From positions 1-30,262 of the IMG/VR virus record IMGVR_UViG_3300043331_001089: a DNA stretch of 30,262 bases. One strand, given 5' to 3'. Source of the stretch: a virus. Shown piece after piece: positions 22,310 to 29,635 of this stretch. Both the position numbers and the translations under genes were made by a program. The stretch's first letter is position 1. Each line of letters opens with the position of its first letter. The notes under the pieces are model-generated. The model did no database searches. It was not told where the DNA came from and worked only from the letters and a program-made list of their open reading frames with translations.

Positions 22310-22782
22310 GCCGCGCACGCTCGCCTCTGGATCGACCAGGCCACCACTGCAGCCCCGAGCATCTTGCTCGCGGTCATCAAAGCGACCCCAGACCAGCTGA
22401 AATGCCCGATCAACAGAAGGAACACGGCGCTGTCGATCGGCGTGCCGAACGCAGAGCTCCACAGGATGCGCTCGTGCAGCGGACGGCGCGTCCAGGTGTA
22501 GACGCCCCAATCGGCGACCTCGCTGATCAGGAACGCCGTGGCGCTGGCGATAGCAACGTAGGGCGACGCCATCAACCAGCTCAACACTGCTCCGGCAAGC
22601 ACGGCGAGCAGCACGCCGTGTCCTACCTCACGCTGGGCAAAGTCGCGCAGCACGAACACAAAGCCGACCGCCAGCGACATCGGCGGCCACATATCGCCCC
22701 ACGGAGTCGGCAGCAGCGGGACCTGCTCGAAGCCATAGTTGACCGCGGCGATCGAGAGGATATAGGCGCCGGTCAGCATCAT
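22306..22782 (-). CDS. yhhQ: YhhQ/Vut_1-type 7-deazaguanine precursor transporter
   Basis: The 158-residue membrane protein has about six helices and the family blocks VNYGFEQVP, LRDFAQREVGH (45-55), SEVADWGVYTWT (87-98) and GTPIDSAVFL (113-122). YhhQ proteins import queuosine precursors (preQ0/preQ1). It is coupled to DpdA by GTGA and to the preceding exported gene by ATGA. It is shorter than the usual ~220-residue chromosomal version, which is common for phage copies. The transport role here is inferred from the family. Confidence 0.78.
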   Translation of the reverse strand: MMLTGAYILSIAAVNYGFEQVPLLPTPWGDMWPPMSLAVGFVFVLRDFAQREVGHGVLLAVLAGAVLSWLMASPYVAIASATAFLISEVADWGVYTWTRRPLHERILWSSAFGTPIDSAVFLLLIGHFSWSGVALMTASKMLGAAVVAWSIQRRACAA

Positions 22783-23279
22783 TGCCGGATCGCCACGAGG
22801 TCAGCGGTGCGGACCTGCTGCGCGCCGGTTTCGGTCGGCTGGCCGAGCCCGATCTGCCCGCCGCCGGTCGCCATGGTGCCGGCCCGATTGAAGTTGATCC
22901 TCGCCAGGGTGCCATTGCCTTCCACGAGCCACTGGCATTGGTCGCCACTCGCAGGATCGTCGGTGAGCGTGTAGCTGACCGACACCAGCGGCGAGCCGAC
23001 GAAGTCGCTCTCGCACCGCACGGTAGCGGTAACGTCGCGGCCGCGCGGCCGGAGCACCGCCCGGCAGGTCGAGACGCGGGTCTGCTGGTCGTATTCGCCG
23101 GCGCCGTTCTGCCCCTCGACCACGACGGTCGCGGTGATGTACCAGACGGCCTGGCTGGTGCCGGCGATCGCCTGGGCCGAGCATGGCGCCGCGGCCTTGG
23201 CTTTCTTGCGCTTGCCGGCTTCCGCCGCCGGGGCGGAGAGCAGGGCTAGGACGGATACGGCGGCTAGGAGTCGTTTCAC
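22779..23279 (-). CDS. Exported beta-rich protein
   Basis: The 166-residue protein has a signal peptide (MKRLLAAVSVLALLSAPAAE, GTG start) and a mature beta-rich part (VWYITATVVVEGQNGAGEYD, LVSVSYTLTDDPASGDQCQW) with three to four Cys. It is coupled on both sides by overlaps. No family is recognised; a surface or periplasmic role is likely. Confidence 0.6.
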   Translation of the reverse strand: MKRLLAAVSVLALLSAPAAEAGKRKKAKAAAPCSAQAIAGTSQAVWYITATVVVEGQNGAGEYDQQTRVSTCRAVLRPRGRDVTATVRCESDFVGSPLVSVSYTLTDDPASGDQCQWLVEGNGTLARINFNRAGTMATGGGQIGLGQPTETGAQQVRTADLVAIRQ

Positions 23280-23452
23280 TGCGGGTCTCCTGTTGCGGGT
23301 GTGGTCAGGTGGATGATACCGGCCGGGAGGTCCGGTCGGATCAGCGCGATTCCGATGAGGACGAGCGCCACCAGGACGGCGGCCAGGAGGTTCTCAAAGC
23401 GGCGGCGGTCGCGCTCGGCCGCCACTTCGGGATCAGGCAAAGGCTGGATCAT
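23276..23452 (-). CDS. Single-TM small protein
   Basis: The 58-residue protein (MIQPLPDPEVAAERDRRRFE then NLLAAVLVALVLIGIALI) has a charged N-terminus, one hydrophobic helix (21-38) and a Pro/Thr-rich tail. It overlaps both neighbours (ATGA at 23449-23452 and GTGA at 23276-23279). A spanin-like or membrane-anchoring role is possible, with no lysis gene nearby. Confidence 0.6.
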   Translation of the reverse strand: MIQPLPDPEVAAERDRRRFENLLAAVLVALVLIGIALIRPDLPAGIIHLTTPATGDPQ

Positions 23453-23994
23453 TTCGGGCGCTTTCGGTTGATGAAGCTGATCGCGTAGACTTCGGGGTTG
23501 TCAGCCCACCGGGTTCGCGGCTTATCGTGGAGGTGGTCCCACAGCTTGGCGAAGCACGCGATGGGACCCTCGTATGTTTCCGAGGCCGTGACCGAGTGCG
23601 GATGAACCCCCGGCACGTACCAGAACGGCGGGTCGGCCGATTCCCAGACTACCCCTTCGGCCTCGGCCTCATTGCGAGTGATCTCATGCAGAGGCTCCAG
23701 GCGAACCGTCTCGACGCGCAGGAATATCCGGGCGGCCCAGCGCGGCATGTAGCGGGCAGATCGCCAGATCAACGCGGGATCGTCGCCATGATCGGCGTGA
23801 TACGTCACGTCCCTGGCGTCCGGATCAGGGATCCAGCATCGCTCGCGGACCCACAGCCAGCACTCCTCGCCGGCGGCGTGGTGTTTGGCGACGTGCTGCC
23901 ACGCCCTGCTCTTTAGCCGACGGGTCATGGTCTTCCGGCCTTGGCGGATTGCCTGGATCATCGGCGCTGAGAAGATCACCGAGGTCTCGATCAT
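23449..23994 (-). CDS. ASCH-like phage protein
   Basis: The 181-residue protein has the ASCH-type pattern VIFSAPMIQAIRQGRKTMTR (6-25) and RR, then CWLWVRERCW and YMPRWAARIFLRVETVRLEP (beta-barrel strands), and HEITRNEAEAEG. ASCH/PUA-like folds bind modified bases or RNA. It sits in the same operon as the DpdA-like protein, so a role in reading or protecting the modified base is conceivable but unproven. Confidence 0.65.
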   Translation of the reverse strand: MIETSVIFSAPMIQAIRQGRKTMTRRLKSRAWQHVAKHHAAGEECWLWVRERCWIPDPDARDVTYHADHGDDPALIWRSARYMPRWAARIFLRVETVRLEPLHEITRNEAEAEGVVWESADPPFWYVPGVHPHSVTASETYEGPIACFAKLWDHLHDKPRTRWADNPEVYAISFINRKRPK

Positions 23995-24218
23995 GTGCCC
24001 GATCCGACCGCATTTGCCCGCTGACGCTCCAATTCCGTGAGTTGCTCTTTCAGGCGGGCGATCTTCCGACCCAGGACGTCGCCGCTCGCTTGGACGGGTC
24101 GGTTGCGGCGGGACAGCCTGGAGCGGCACGCGGAATCCTGGCAGCGATGCGCGTTGCGCTTCTGCCGGAAGCGCCGGCCGCATCCGCAGGCGCACGACAC
24201 CATATCGCCGATCGCCAT
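23991..24218 (-). CDS. Small Cys-rich DNA-binding-like protein
   Basis: The 75-residue protein has C9, C11 and C13 and a second cysteine pair (C26, C31) within CGCGRRFRQKRNAHRCQDSA, a zinc-binding pattern resembling phage Cys-rich domains, then a coiled-coil helix (RKIARLKEQLTELERQRA). ATG 24218 overlaps the upstream TGA. It might bind DNA or a partner. Confidence 0.6.
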   Translation of the reverse strand: MAIGDMVSCACGCGRRFRQKRNAHRCQDSACRSRLSRRNRPVQASGDVLGRKIARLKEQLTELERQRANAVGSGT

Positions 24219-24349
24219 CAGACCGCCCTCGGGGACCGTAGGCCGCGGACCCGCGCCGGGAGTATGACGATAGCCCGAAGCGTTGCATCGGCCGTTTGCG
24301 CGCTTTCTAGGAGCCCGCGCGAGGCCTTTCTGGTTCGGGCGCCTGTCAT
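24218..24349 (-). CDS. Small basic protein
   Basis: A 43-residue ORF (MTGARTRKASRGLLESAQTA and onward) is coupled on both sides: ATGA with the gene before it and TGATG with the gene after it. It is Arg-rich. The coupling supports it; the composition does not add much. Confidence 0.45.
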   Translation of the reverse strand: MTGARTRKASRGLLESAQTADATLRAIVILPARVRGLRSPRAV

Positions 24350-24744
24350 CCGTCGTTCCACGGGGTCAGCAGGTGACCGAACCGGCGGCGCGCCTCGTCG
24401 GTCTCAAACTGATGGATCGCTACCCGCTGCGCCTGGTGAGCACGGATGCGACGACTGTCCCGGTAGGCCCGCAGGAACCAGTCAGGGCAGTCCTTGCGGC
24501 CCCGAGGCGGCGCCGGCGACCACCGGCCCGAGCGGTAGCCGTGCCCGGCGCTGATCCGCTCATCCAGCCCCTTGCGGAACTCACCCAGGATTCTCGCGCC
24601 CGAGCCCGGCCCCCAGTGCTCAAGGGTGTGCCTGAACACGATGCTCTGGTTTGCTTTGGCGACCTTGACCGCAGCGACATACACGCCGATCGATACGCTG
24701 CGGCAGAGGGCTGGCAGAGCCACGGAACGACGGACTCGGGTCAA
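24346..24744 (-). CDS. Hypothetical protein
   Basis: The 132-residue protein (TLEHWGPGSGARILGEFRKG, RGRKDCPDWFLRAYRDSRRI) is basic, with a mixed helical profile. TTG 24744 overlaps the upstream TGA (TTGA). An ATG-start alternative is not evident in the N-terminal third. No family is recognised. Confidence 0.5.
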   Translation of the reverse strand: MTRVRRSVALPALCRSVSIGVYVAAVKVAKANQSIVFRHTLEHWGPGSGARILGEFRKGLDERISAGHGYRSGRWSPAPPRGRKDCPDWFLRAYRDSRRIRAHQAQRVAIHQFETDEARRRFGHLLTPWNDG

Positions 24745-24962
24745 TGGATGAGATCCTTCCGCGGCCTGCCCTGAGGCCGCTTGGGCAGCCCGGCGCGCGC
24801 GGCGATCGTCCGCAGGCTTTTTTGGCCAAGCCCGGTCAGTCGTGTCAGATCGGCGAACTTGGCCCCCCGTCGCATCAACTCGACGATCGCCTCGTCGCGC
24901 ATTTGCTCCGCCGCCTGCATCGCCTCTACGGCCTTAGAAAGCCGCGCCTCAGGCTTTTTCAT
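24741..24962 (-). CDS. Small helix-turn-helix protein
   Basis: The 73-residue protein has a long N-terminal helix (LSKAVEAMQAAEQMRDEAIV) and an HTH in the C-terminal half (FADLTRLTGLGQKSLRTIAA), ending in a basic KRPQGRPRKD tail that suits DNA contact. It resembles in layout the plus-strand protein at 1599-1814. It overlaps the DUF6283 gene (ATGA). Likely a regulator. Confidence 0.65.
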   Translation of the reverse strand: MKKPEARLSKAVEAMQAAEQMRDEAIVELMRRGAKFADLTRLTGLGQKSLRTIAARAGLPKRPQGRPRKDLIH

Positions 24963-25396
24963 ACCCCCATCTGCCCGTCATCCCGACATGGCGTCAGCAC
25001 GGGATCGTCCTCGTCGACCCCGTTTGCCTCCGCCATTTCACGGTAGGTGTCGAACGTCGGAACGGCCCGCCGAAGGCTCGCTGGATCGAAGTCGCCGGCG
25101 GCCATGGCGAGCCTGACCGCAAGGTTGTGCCGGCCCTGCGCGATCAGGAACCCGGCGCAGATCTGGGGCTTGTTGGTCCCGGCCATGTGGCAGGCGAAGG
25201 TATGGGTCGACATGTCGTAGGCGGTCCGGGCAGACAGGCGGTAGGCTTCGGCCGGGAATGCCCCGAGCGGGCTGTCCAGCCGCCACGGGCACTCGACGCA
25301 GACCTCGGTCCGGTAGATCCGGCACCCGTCGGTCTTGACCGTGGCTACGGCGTGGTCCGGGCCTGCGATGCGGCGGGCTATGAACTGCGCGCTCAT
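24959..25396 (-). CDS. DUF6283-like protein
   Basis: The 145-residue protein has CVECPWRLDSPLGAFP (33-48), FACH (67-70) and CAGF (80-83), the signature of the phage DUF6283 family; C33, C36, C69, H70 and C80 would form a metal site. Function of the family is unknown. It is coupled to both neighbours (ATGA). Confidence 0.8.
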   Translation of the reverse strand: MSAQFIARRIAGPDHAVATVKTDGCRIYRTEVCVECPWRLDSPLGAFPAEAYRLSARTAYDMSTHTFACHMAGTNKPQICAGFLIAQGRHNLAVRLAMAAGDFDPASLRRAVPTFDTYREMAEANGVDEDDPVLTPCRDDGQMGV

Positions 25397-25731
25397 GCCG
25401 GCTCTCCCTTCGCGCGGGCGAGGGCGGCGCGGGCCTTGTCGTAAGCCTGTTGGCCGGCTCCTCCATTGCGCATGCGCGTCTGATACTGCACGGCCAAGAC
25501 TTGCATGCAGGCATTCAGCGCCGCGACCAACTCCTCGTGGCAGTTGACGGCGCGCGCTACCAGCGCGGCGATGTCCTCGTCTTGGAACCCCGGCGCCGCC
25601 GTGCCGCTGTAGTTGCCGGCATATTCGACCGTCAGGATCGAATACCCGTTGGCGTCGAGAACATCGAAGCGGCCTCTATCCTCGTGGGATGTCCACGTGG
25701 TCGGCGTCGCGCTGATAGTTTTCTGCCTCAT
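25393..25731 (-). CDS. Hypothetical phage protein
   Basis: The 112-residue protein (MRQKTISATPTTWTSHEDRG, RFDVLDANGYSILTVEYAGN, VARAVNCHEELVAALNACMQ) has an early beta part and a C-terminal helix with the AxNxHEELVxAL pattern common in small phage proteins. ATG 25731 overlaps the previous gene's TGA. Confidence 0.65.
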   Translation of the reverse strand: MRQKTISATPTTWTSHEDRGRFDVLDANGYSILTVEYAGNYSGTAAPGFQDEDIAALVARAVNCHEELVAALNACMQVLAVQYQTRMRNGGAGQQAYDKARAALARAKGEPA

Positions 25732-26057
25732 CCGCCCCACTCGTCGGGCTCGGGCTTGTACCCGAACAGCGCGAACTCGGCGTATTCCATCGGGTCGCCA
25801 AGCGGGTTCAGGTCGAAGTCGTAGCCCTGGTGATCCTCGAGCCTGGCCATCGCCTCGATCTCGGTCGGCGCCTGACGGATGACCGCCGGCTGGCCGGTGA
25901 CCGCGTCGGTCTGCTCGGCATCGGCGACGAACCACTCGACCGCATCGAAGCGGGTGTGGACCGCGTAGACCGCATAGCGGTGCCAGGGACCGAACAGCCG
26001 CTTGGAGGAAGCGAGCGAACCGGCGAGGCGGGGGTTGTTGGCGGCGACTGTGGACAT
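25728..26057 (-). CDS. Hypothetical phage protein
   Basis: The 109-residue protein (KRLFGPWHRYAVYAVHTRFD, AVEWFVADAEQTDAVTGQPA, VIRQAPTEIEAMARLEDHQG) looks like a small mixed alpha/beta protein with a final negatively charged tail. GGAG upstream on the minus strand. No family is recognised. Confidence 0.65.
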   Translation of the reverse strand: MSTVAANNPRLAGSLASSKRLFGPWHRYAVYAVHTRFDAVEWFVADAEQTDAVTGQPAVIRQAPTEIEAMARLEDHQGYDFDLNPLGDPMEYAEFALFGYKPEPDEWGG

Positions 26058-26075
26058 CGAGGCAAAATCTCCGGG

Positions 26076-26273
26076 TTAGCTGGCGATTGCGGCGGCGACG
26101 CCCCGCAAGTCGGCCGGGTTCGTGTCGACGATCACCTGCCCGCGGCAAGCCAGCTCGAACCAGCGCTGGCGCTTGCCGTCGGTCCGGGTGATCCGAACCT
26201 CGCTGATCACCCCGCCGGTGGCCGGTTGGACCGGCAGAACCATCCGGGTCATCGAAGCGATCTCGGGGAACAT
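26076..26273 (-). CDS. Hypothetical small protein
   Basis: The 65-residue protein (MFPEIASMTRMVLPVQPATG, ISEVRITRTDGKRQRWFELA) is beta-rich with a VIVDTNPADLRGVAAAIA helical end. Start overlaps the previous stop (TGATG). No family is recognised. Confidence 0.6.
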   Translation of the reverse strand: MFPEIASMTRMVLPVQPATGGVISEVRITRTDGKRQRWFELACRGQVIVDTNPADLRGVAAAIAS

Positions 26274-26560
26274 CAGAAACCAGCCGGTCTAGAGATGCCG
26301 CGCGCGTCGAGAACCTCCAGCCACGTCAGGCCAGGATACTCCGCCTGTTCGGCGCTCAGGCTCTCGGCTGCCAGGATCAGCTTGCCTCCGTCAGGGAACC
26401 GAACCTTGTAGGCGGGCTGGTCGCGATAGGGACTCGACTTCGGGTCGTAGCGGTGAAGGATCTGGACCGGTTCGTCGAACCGCCAGAAGGCGTCGGCGCC
26501 CATGCCGATCCGGCTGGCGAAGACGCAATCGCCGCGTTTGAAGGTAGGGTAGCTCGTCAT
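26273..26560 (-). CDS. Hypothetical protein, first gene of the minus-strand operon
   Basis: The 95-residue protein (MTSYPTFKRGDCVFASRIGM, ADAFWRFDEPVQILHRYDPK, SPYRDQPAYKVRFPDGGKLI) is a beta-barrel-like small protein. It lies 34-63 nt downstream of the best minus-strand promoter, so it is probably the first gene of the operon. No family is recognised. Confidence 0.65.
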   Translation of the reverse strand: MTSYPTFKRGDCVFASRIGMGADAFWRFDEPVQILHRYDPKSSPYRDQPAYKVRFPDGGKLILAAESLSAEQAEYPGLTWLEVLDARGISRPAGF

Positions 26561-26594
26561 TGTCGGTTCTCGCTCGTGGCTGTATCGTGACTTG

Positions 26595-26623
26595 AATATA
26601 GGCCCATCGGCCGGTTTTTGCAA
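26595..26623 (-). promoter_or_regulatory. Sigma-70-like promoter for the minus-strand operon
   Basis: On the minus strand TTGCAA (26623-26618) and TATATT (26600-26595) are spaced 17 nt apart, about 35 nt upstream of the first ATG. It is the only clear promoter reading left over this ~6.7-kb block. Confidence 0.6.
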
Positions 26624-26734
26624 CGACAAAATGCGCCTTCCGTCCGCTTTTTTCGCGGGCTTCCGAACCGGCGGCTTTCCGGGGTATGTTCGGCGCCGGT
26701 TGCACCGCGCGCGCGGCGGGAAAGGGCGGCCCCG

Positions 26735-27622
26735 ATGGCTGACGATTGGCAATCGCTCCCTGAGCTTTCTGCGACGCCCGCCGACGACGACGAGGTGCTG
26801 GTCAAGGACACCTCGGACACGACCGACGATGCCGCCGGCACCGTCAAGCGCAACAGCTATCTGAACCTGCTCGGGACCGCCCTCGCCGCGATCCGATCCG
26901 CGTTCACGCCGGCGAGCGGCTCCGGGCCGGCCTCCCTGGCGTTGGCCGAGGACACCGACAACGGCAGCAACACCGTCAGCATCGCGGCCCCGGCCGCGGT
27001 CGCCAGCAACAAGACCGCCAGCCTGCAGGACGTGACCGGCACGCTCTACGTCAGCGGCGGCAGCGACGTCGCGGTTGCCGACGGCGGCACCGGCGTCTCC
27101 ACCCTCGGCTCCGGCAATGTCCTGGTCGGCGCGGGCACGAGCCCCGTCACCAGCACCAAGGCTGCGCCGTCGGGCGACTTCGTGGGCACCACCGACACCC
27201 AGACCTTGACCGGCAAGACCCTGGGCGCCGCAACCCTGTCCGGGACCATCACCGGCGCCGCCCAGGTCGTAGCCGACGTCGAGTTGCGCGACTACGCCGA
27301 GACGCTCGCGACCCCGCAGACCAACGTCACCGGGTCGCTGACTCTCGACTACGCCGACGGTCAATGGCACCACGTGACCCATGGCGCCGGCAACATCACC
27401 TCCACGACCGTGAACAACTGGCCCGCTTCCGGCAAGCCCGGATCGTTGCTCCTGGAGCTCAAGCAGGACGGGGGCGGCGCCCGAACCTGGGCTTTCAGCG
27501 GGCTGGTGTGGATCGGCGGCGCGCCGACCTTGGACACCGCCGGCGACAAGACCAACCGCCTGATCCTGACCACCCGCGACGGCGGCAGCACCGTCTACGG
27601 CCAATATCTCGGGGCATACTGA
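26735..27622 (+). CDS. Tail fibre-like protein
   Basis: The 295-residue protein has the TGTTDTQTLTGKTL-like block (about 148-164) used in many phage tail fibre and adhesin proteins (TxTLTxKTLxxA), preceded by SVADGGTGVSTLGSGNVLVG-type repeats, and a C-terminal beta domain (TVNNWPASGKPGSLLLELKQ). ATG 26735 has AAAGGG. It is separated from the tail module by the minus operon. A receptor-binding role is likely. Confidence 0.65.
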   Translation: MADDWQSLPELSATPADDDEVLVKDTSDTTDDAAGTVKRNSYLNLLGTALAAIRSAFTPASGSGPASLALAEDTDNGSNTVSIAAPAAVASNKTASLQDVTGTLYVSGGSDVAVADGGTGVSTLGSGNVLVGAGTSPVTSTKAAPSGDFVGTTDTQTLTGKTLGAATLSGTITGAAQVVADVELRDYAETLATPQTNVTGSLTLDYADGQWHHVTHGAGNITSTTVNNWPASGKPGSLLLELKQDGGGARTWAFSGLVWIGGAPTLDTAGDKTNRLILTTRDGGSTVYGQYLGAY

Positions 27623-27625
27623 GCC

Positions 27626-28795
27626 GTGGCAGCGCTGCGCGACACCGCCGGGCTGTTCCTGCGGGATACCGCCGGCGAGGTTCTGTTCGACACCGCCGGC
27701 CATGAAGACGCGACCGTAATCCTCGACACCGGGGCGCTCGCGCTCGCGGGCAGCGATCTGGTCGGCGCAGCGCTCGCGCCTGTCCTCGACACCGGCGCCG
27801 GCTCGGTCGCCGGCTCTGACCTCGATGCCGCCCACGTGGCGCCCGAGCTTGACGCCGGGGCGCTGGCGCTCGCCGGCGCGGGCCTCGACCTGGCAGACGC
27901 GCCGCTGCTGGACAGCGGTGCGCTCGCCGCCGCCGGCGACGACGCTTCGGCAGCCGTCGCCGTTCTCGCGGACACCGGCGCGATCGAAGCTCCGGCCAGC
28001 GAGGATCTGACCCCGCTCGAAGCGCAGGCGCTCGACGTCGGCGCGATCATCGTGGCCGGCGAGGACCTCACCATTCTCGCGCCGAGCCAGATAGACCTGG
28101 ATGCAGGCACGCTCGCCGCTGCCGGCACTGATCTGTCGCCGGATGACCTGAGAGAACTCGACACCGGCGCCGCGTCGCTGGCGGGTGAGGACATCTCGTC
28201 GGCCGACGTTCTCGCCCCGCTCGACGTCGCCACCCCCGAGCTCGATGGCGTCGACCTCGCCGTCGACCACGCCATCGCCGGCGACACCGCCGGCATCACG
28301 GTCGCGGGCAACGACGTCACGCCGCTGACCTCAGGCGAGATCATGCTCGACGAGGGCGCGCTGGCCGCAGCCGGCGACGACCTGCTCGTGCTGCCTCCGG
28401 CGGTCGAGACGCTCGACACCGGCAACCTGGCCTTGGCGGGCGCCGACGCGGCGGCCAGCCGGTCGATGCCGCTCGACACCGGCGTGACGCCGGCGCTCGC
28501 CGGCGCCGACCTGCAAGCGCTGGAGGCGTCCGCAGTCACGTTCGACAGCGGCGCCCTGGCTGTCGCCGGCTCGGATCTGGAGGAGGCCGAAGGCATCGGG
28601 GTCGTGCTCGACACCGGCCAGGCGCTCGTCGCCGGCTACTCGCTCCAGACCACCCTGTTCACGCCGCACTTGACCCGGATCGCCGATGCGGCCGCCGCGC
28701 GCCGGACCATCCCGGCCACCGGGGGCGCGCGCACGGTCGCGGCCGGGGGCGCCGCCCGCCGCGTCGCCGCAGCACGCACCAGGAGGACCGCATGA
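27626..28795 (+). CDS. Tandem-repeat phage protein (LDTGxLxxAGxDL repeats)
   Basis: The 389-residue protein consists of about 15 repeats of 19-23 residues with consensus L-D-T-G-A-L-A-L-A-G-x-D-L, preceded by a short leader of R-D-T-A-G units and followed by an Arg-rich tail (ARRTIPATGG and onward). The regular D-x-G and G-x-D-L spacing suggests a solenoid or fibrous fold, resembling the DxGxxxLTG repeats of other phage tail-associated proteins. It is acidic over the repeats. It starts with GTG 27626 just behind the fibre gene and may extend or modify it; function is unknown. Confidence 0.7.
   Translation: MAALRDTAGLFLRDTAGEVLFDTAGHEDATVILDTGALALAGSDLVGAALAPVLDTGAGSVAGSDLDAAHVAPELDAGALALAGAGLDLADAPLLDSGALAAAGDDASAAVAVLADTGAIEAPASEDLTPLEAQALDVGAIIVAGEDLTILAPSQIDLDAGTLAAAGTDLSPDDLRELDTGAASLAGEDISSADVLAPLDVATPELDGVDLAVDHAIAGDTAGITVAGNDVTPLTSGEIMLDEGALAAAGDDLLVLPPAVETLDTGNLALAGADAAASRSMPLDTGVTPALAGADLQALEASAVTFDSGALAVAGSDLEEAEGIGVVLDTGQALVAGYSLQTTLFTPHLTRIADAAAARRTIPATGGARTVAAGGAARRVAAARTRRTA
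27722..28645 (+). repeat. Tandem repeat array within the 389-residue protein
   Basis: DNA segments beginning CTCGACACCGGCG or close variants recur every 57-72 bp. The protein period is about 21 residues; the DNA copies are diverged, so they are old or under purifying selection rather than a fresh microsatellite. Confidence 0.6.
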
Positions 28796-29322
28796 TCTTC
28801 GGCTGGCTCGAGGACGGCACCACCGACCGCTGGGTGATGGTGGATGCGATCATGCCGTGGCCCGCCCTCCACAACGGCCGCAACGCCATGCGCGCCTGGG
28901 CGGAAGCGCAGAATGCGCAGCGCGCGCTCGACCACACCGCCGGCCCCCGCCGCTGCCCGTGGCCGTGCAAGGTCCCGGTCAAGGAGGACGGATCGGTCGA
29001 ACTCCGGATCTGGCCCTGCGAGCCCTACGGCATCCCGCGCCGTTGGACCGAGCAGGACAACGTCTGGCGCGACGCGATCGCCGGCCTCGCCGAAACGGTA
29101 GCCTCCGGCATCAAGGCGCCGGTCGACATCCTCTGGATGGGCGGCGAGACGATCGAGCGCGCCACGCAGGCGCCCGGGCTGCGCGGCATGGGCTTCCTCT
29201 GCTGGGGCAAGGGCGAGCGCGAACCGACTGCGGCCAGGATCCGCGCGCTGAAAGACCTGCGCGCGTCGGCCGCCGGCGCGGACATGGGCATCCGGGTCAC
29301 CACCGAGCGCGACTGGCACTGA
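28792..29322 (+). CDS. Hypothetical phage protein
   Basis: The 176-residue protein (FGWLEDGTTDRWVMVDAIMP, RRWTEQDNVWRDAIAGLAET) is Trp-rich, with a Cys-containing segment (RCPWPCKVP, IWPCEPYG). It overlaps the repeat protein (ATGA). No family is recognised. Confidence 0.6.
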   Translation: MIFGWLEDGTTDRWVMVDAIMPWPALHNGRNAMRAWAEAQNAQRALDHTAGPRRCPWPCKVPVKEDGSVELRIWPCEPYGIPRRWTEQDNVWRDAIAGLAETVASGIKAPVDILWMGGETIERATQAPGLRGMGFLCWGKGEREPTAARIRALKDLRASAAGADMGIRVTTERDWH

Positions 29323-29525
29323 GAACCGCGATGGGACGAGCCATCTGCACGGTCTATTTCGCCGGCGAGGAATGGTCGCCCGGGGAACGAATCGCGTTCG
29401 ACGCTGAAGATGAGGAGCAGGCGGAGGAAGAAGCGCGGGAGTGGGCTCACAGCCACTGGCCGGATCAGACGATCGAAAGCGTCCGGGTAGAATGGATCGA
29501 GGACACCGAGCGCGACTGGCGCTGA
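29301..29525 (+). repeat. Direct repeat at two consecutive gene ends
   Basis: A 22-nt direct repeat, CACCGAGCGCGACTGGCACT plus GA (29301-29322) and the copy with G for A (29504-29525), ends two successive genes with TERDWH and TERDWR. It could reflect tandem duplication or recombination. Confidence 0.6.
29331..29525 (+). CDS. Small acidic protein
   Basis: The 64-residue protein (MGRAICTVYFAGEEWSPGER, FDAEDEEQAEEEAREWAHSH) is strongly acidic and helical. It lies 8 nt after the previous gene. An acidic DNA-mimic-like role is possible, but only because of charge. No family is recognised. Confidence 0.6.
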   Translation: MGRAICTVYFAGEEWSPGERIAFDAEDEEQAEEEAREWAHSHWPDQTIESVRVEWIEDTERDWR

Positions 29526-29578
29526 CCACCCGCCGCCGGCCGGCTCGATAAAAGGGGAGCATTCCGCTAACTTTCCTA

Positions 29579-29607
29579 TTGACACGGTGGGCGCCTTTTG
29601 CTAACCT
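29579..29607 (+). promoter_or_regulatory. Promoter ahead of the Cys-rich gene
   Basis: TTGACA (29579-29584), 17 nt, TAACCT (29602-29607). The -10 overlaps GCTAACC, close to the GCTA-type -10 of alphaproteobacteria. The ATG of the gene follows at 29636 with GGAG in between. Confidence 0.5.
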
Positions 29608-29635
29608 CCGACTCGTCAATCAGCGGAGATGAGCG

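Noticed and set aside
21596-22974. Two long plus-strand ORFs over the DpdA/YhhQ pair
   Set aside because: The minus-strand frames carry clear family motifs and coupled starts, so these are shadows.
26273-28270. 665-residue minus-strand ORF spanning the tail fibre and repeat protein
   Set aside because: Only its last 95 residues (26273-26560) are coding; the rest mirrors the plus-strand fibre and repeat genes.
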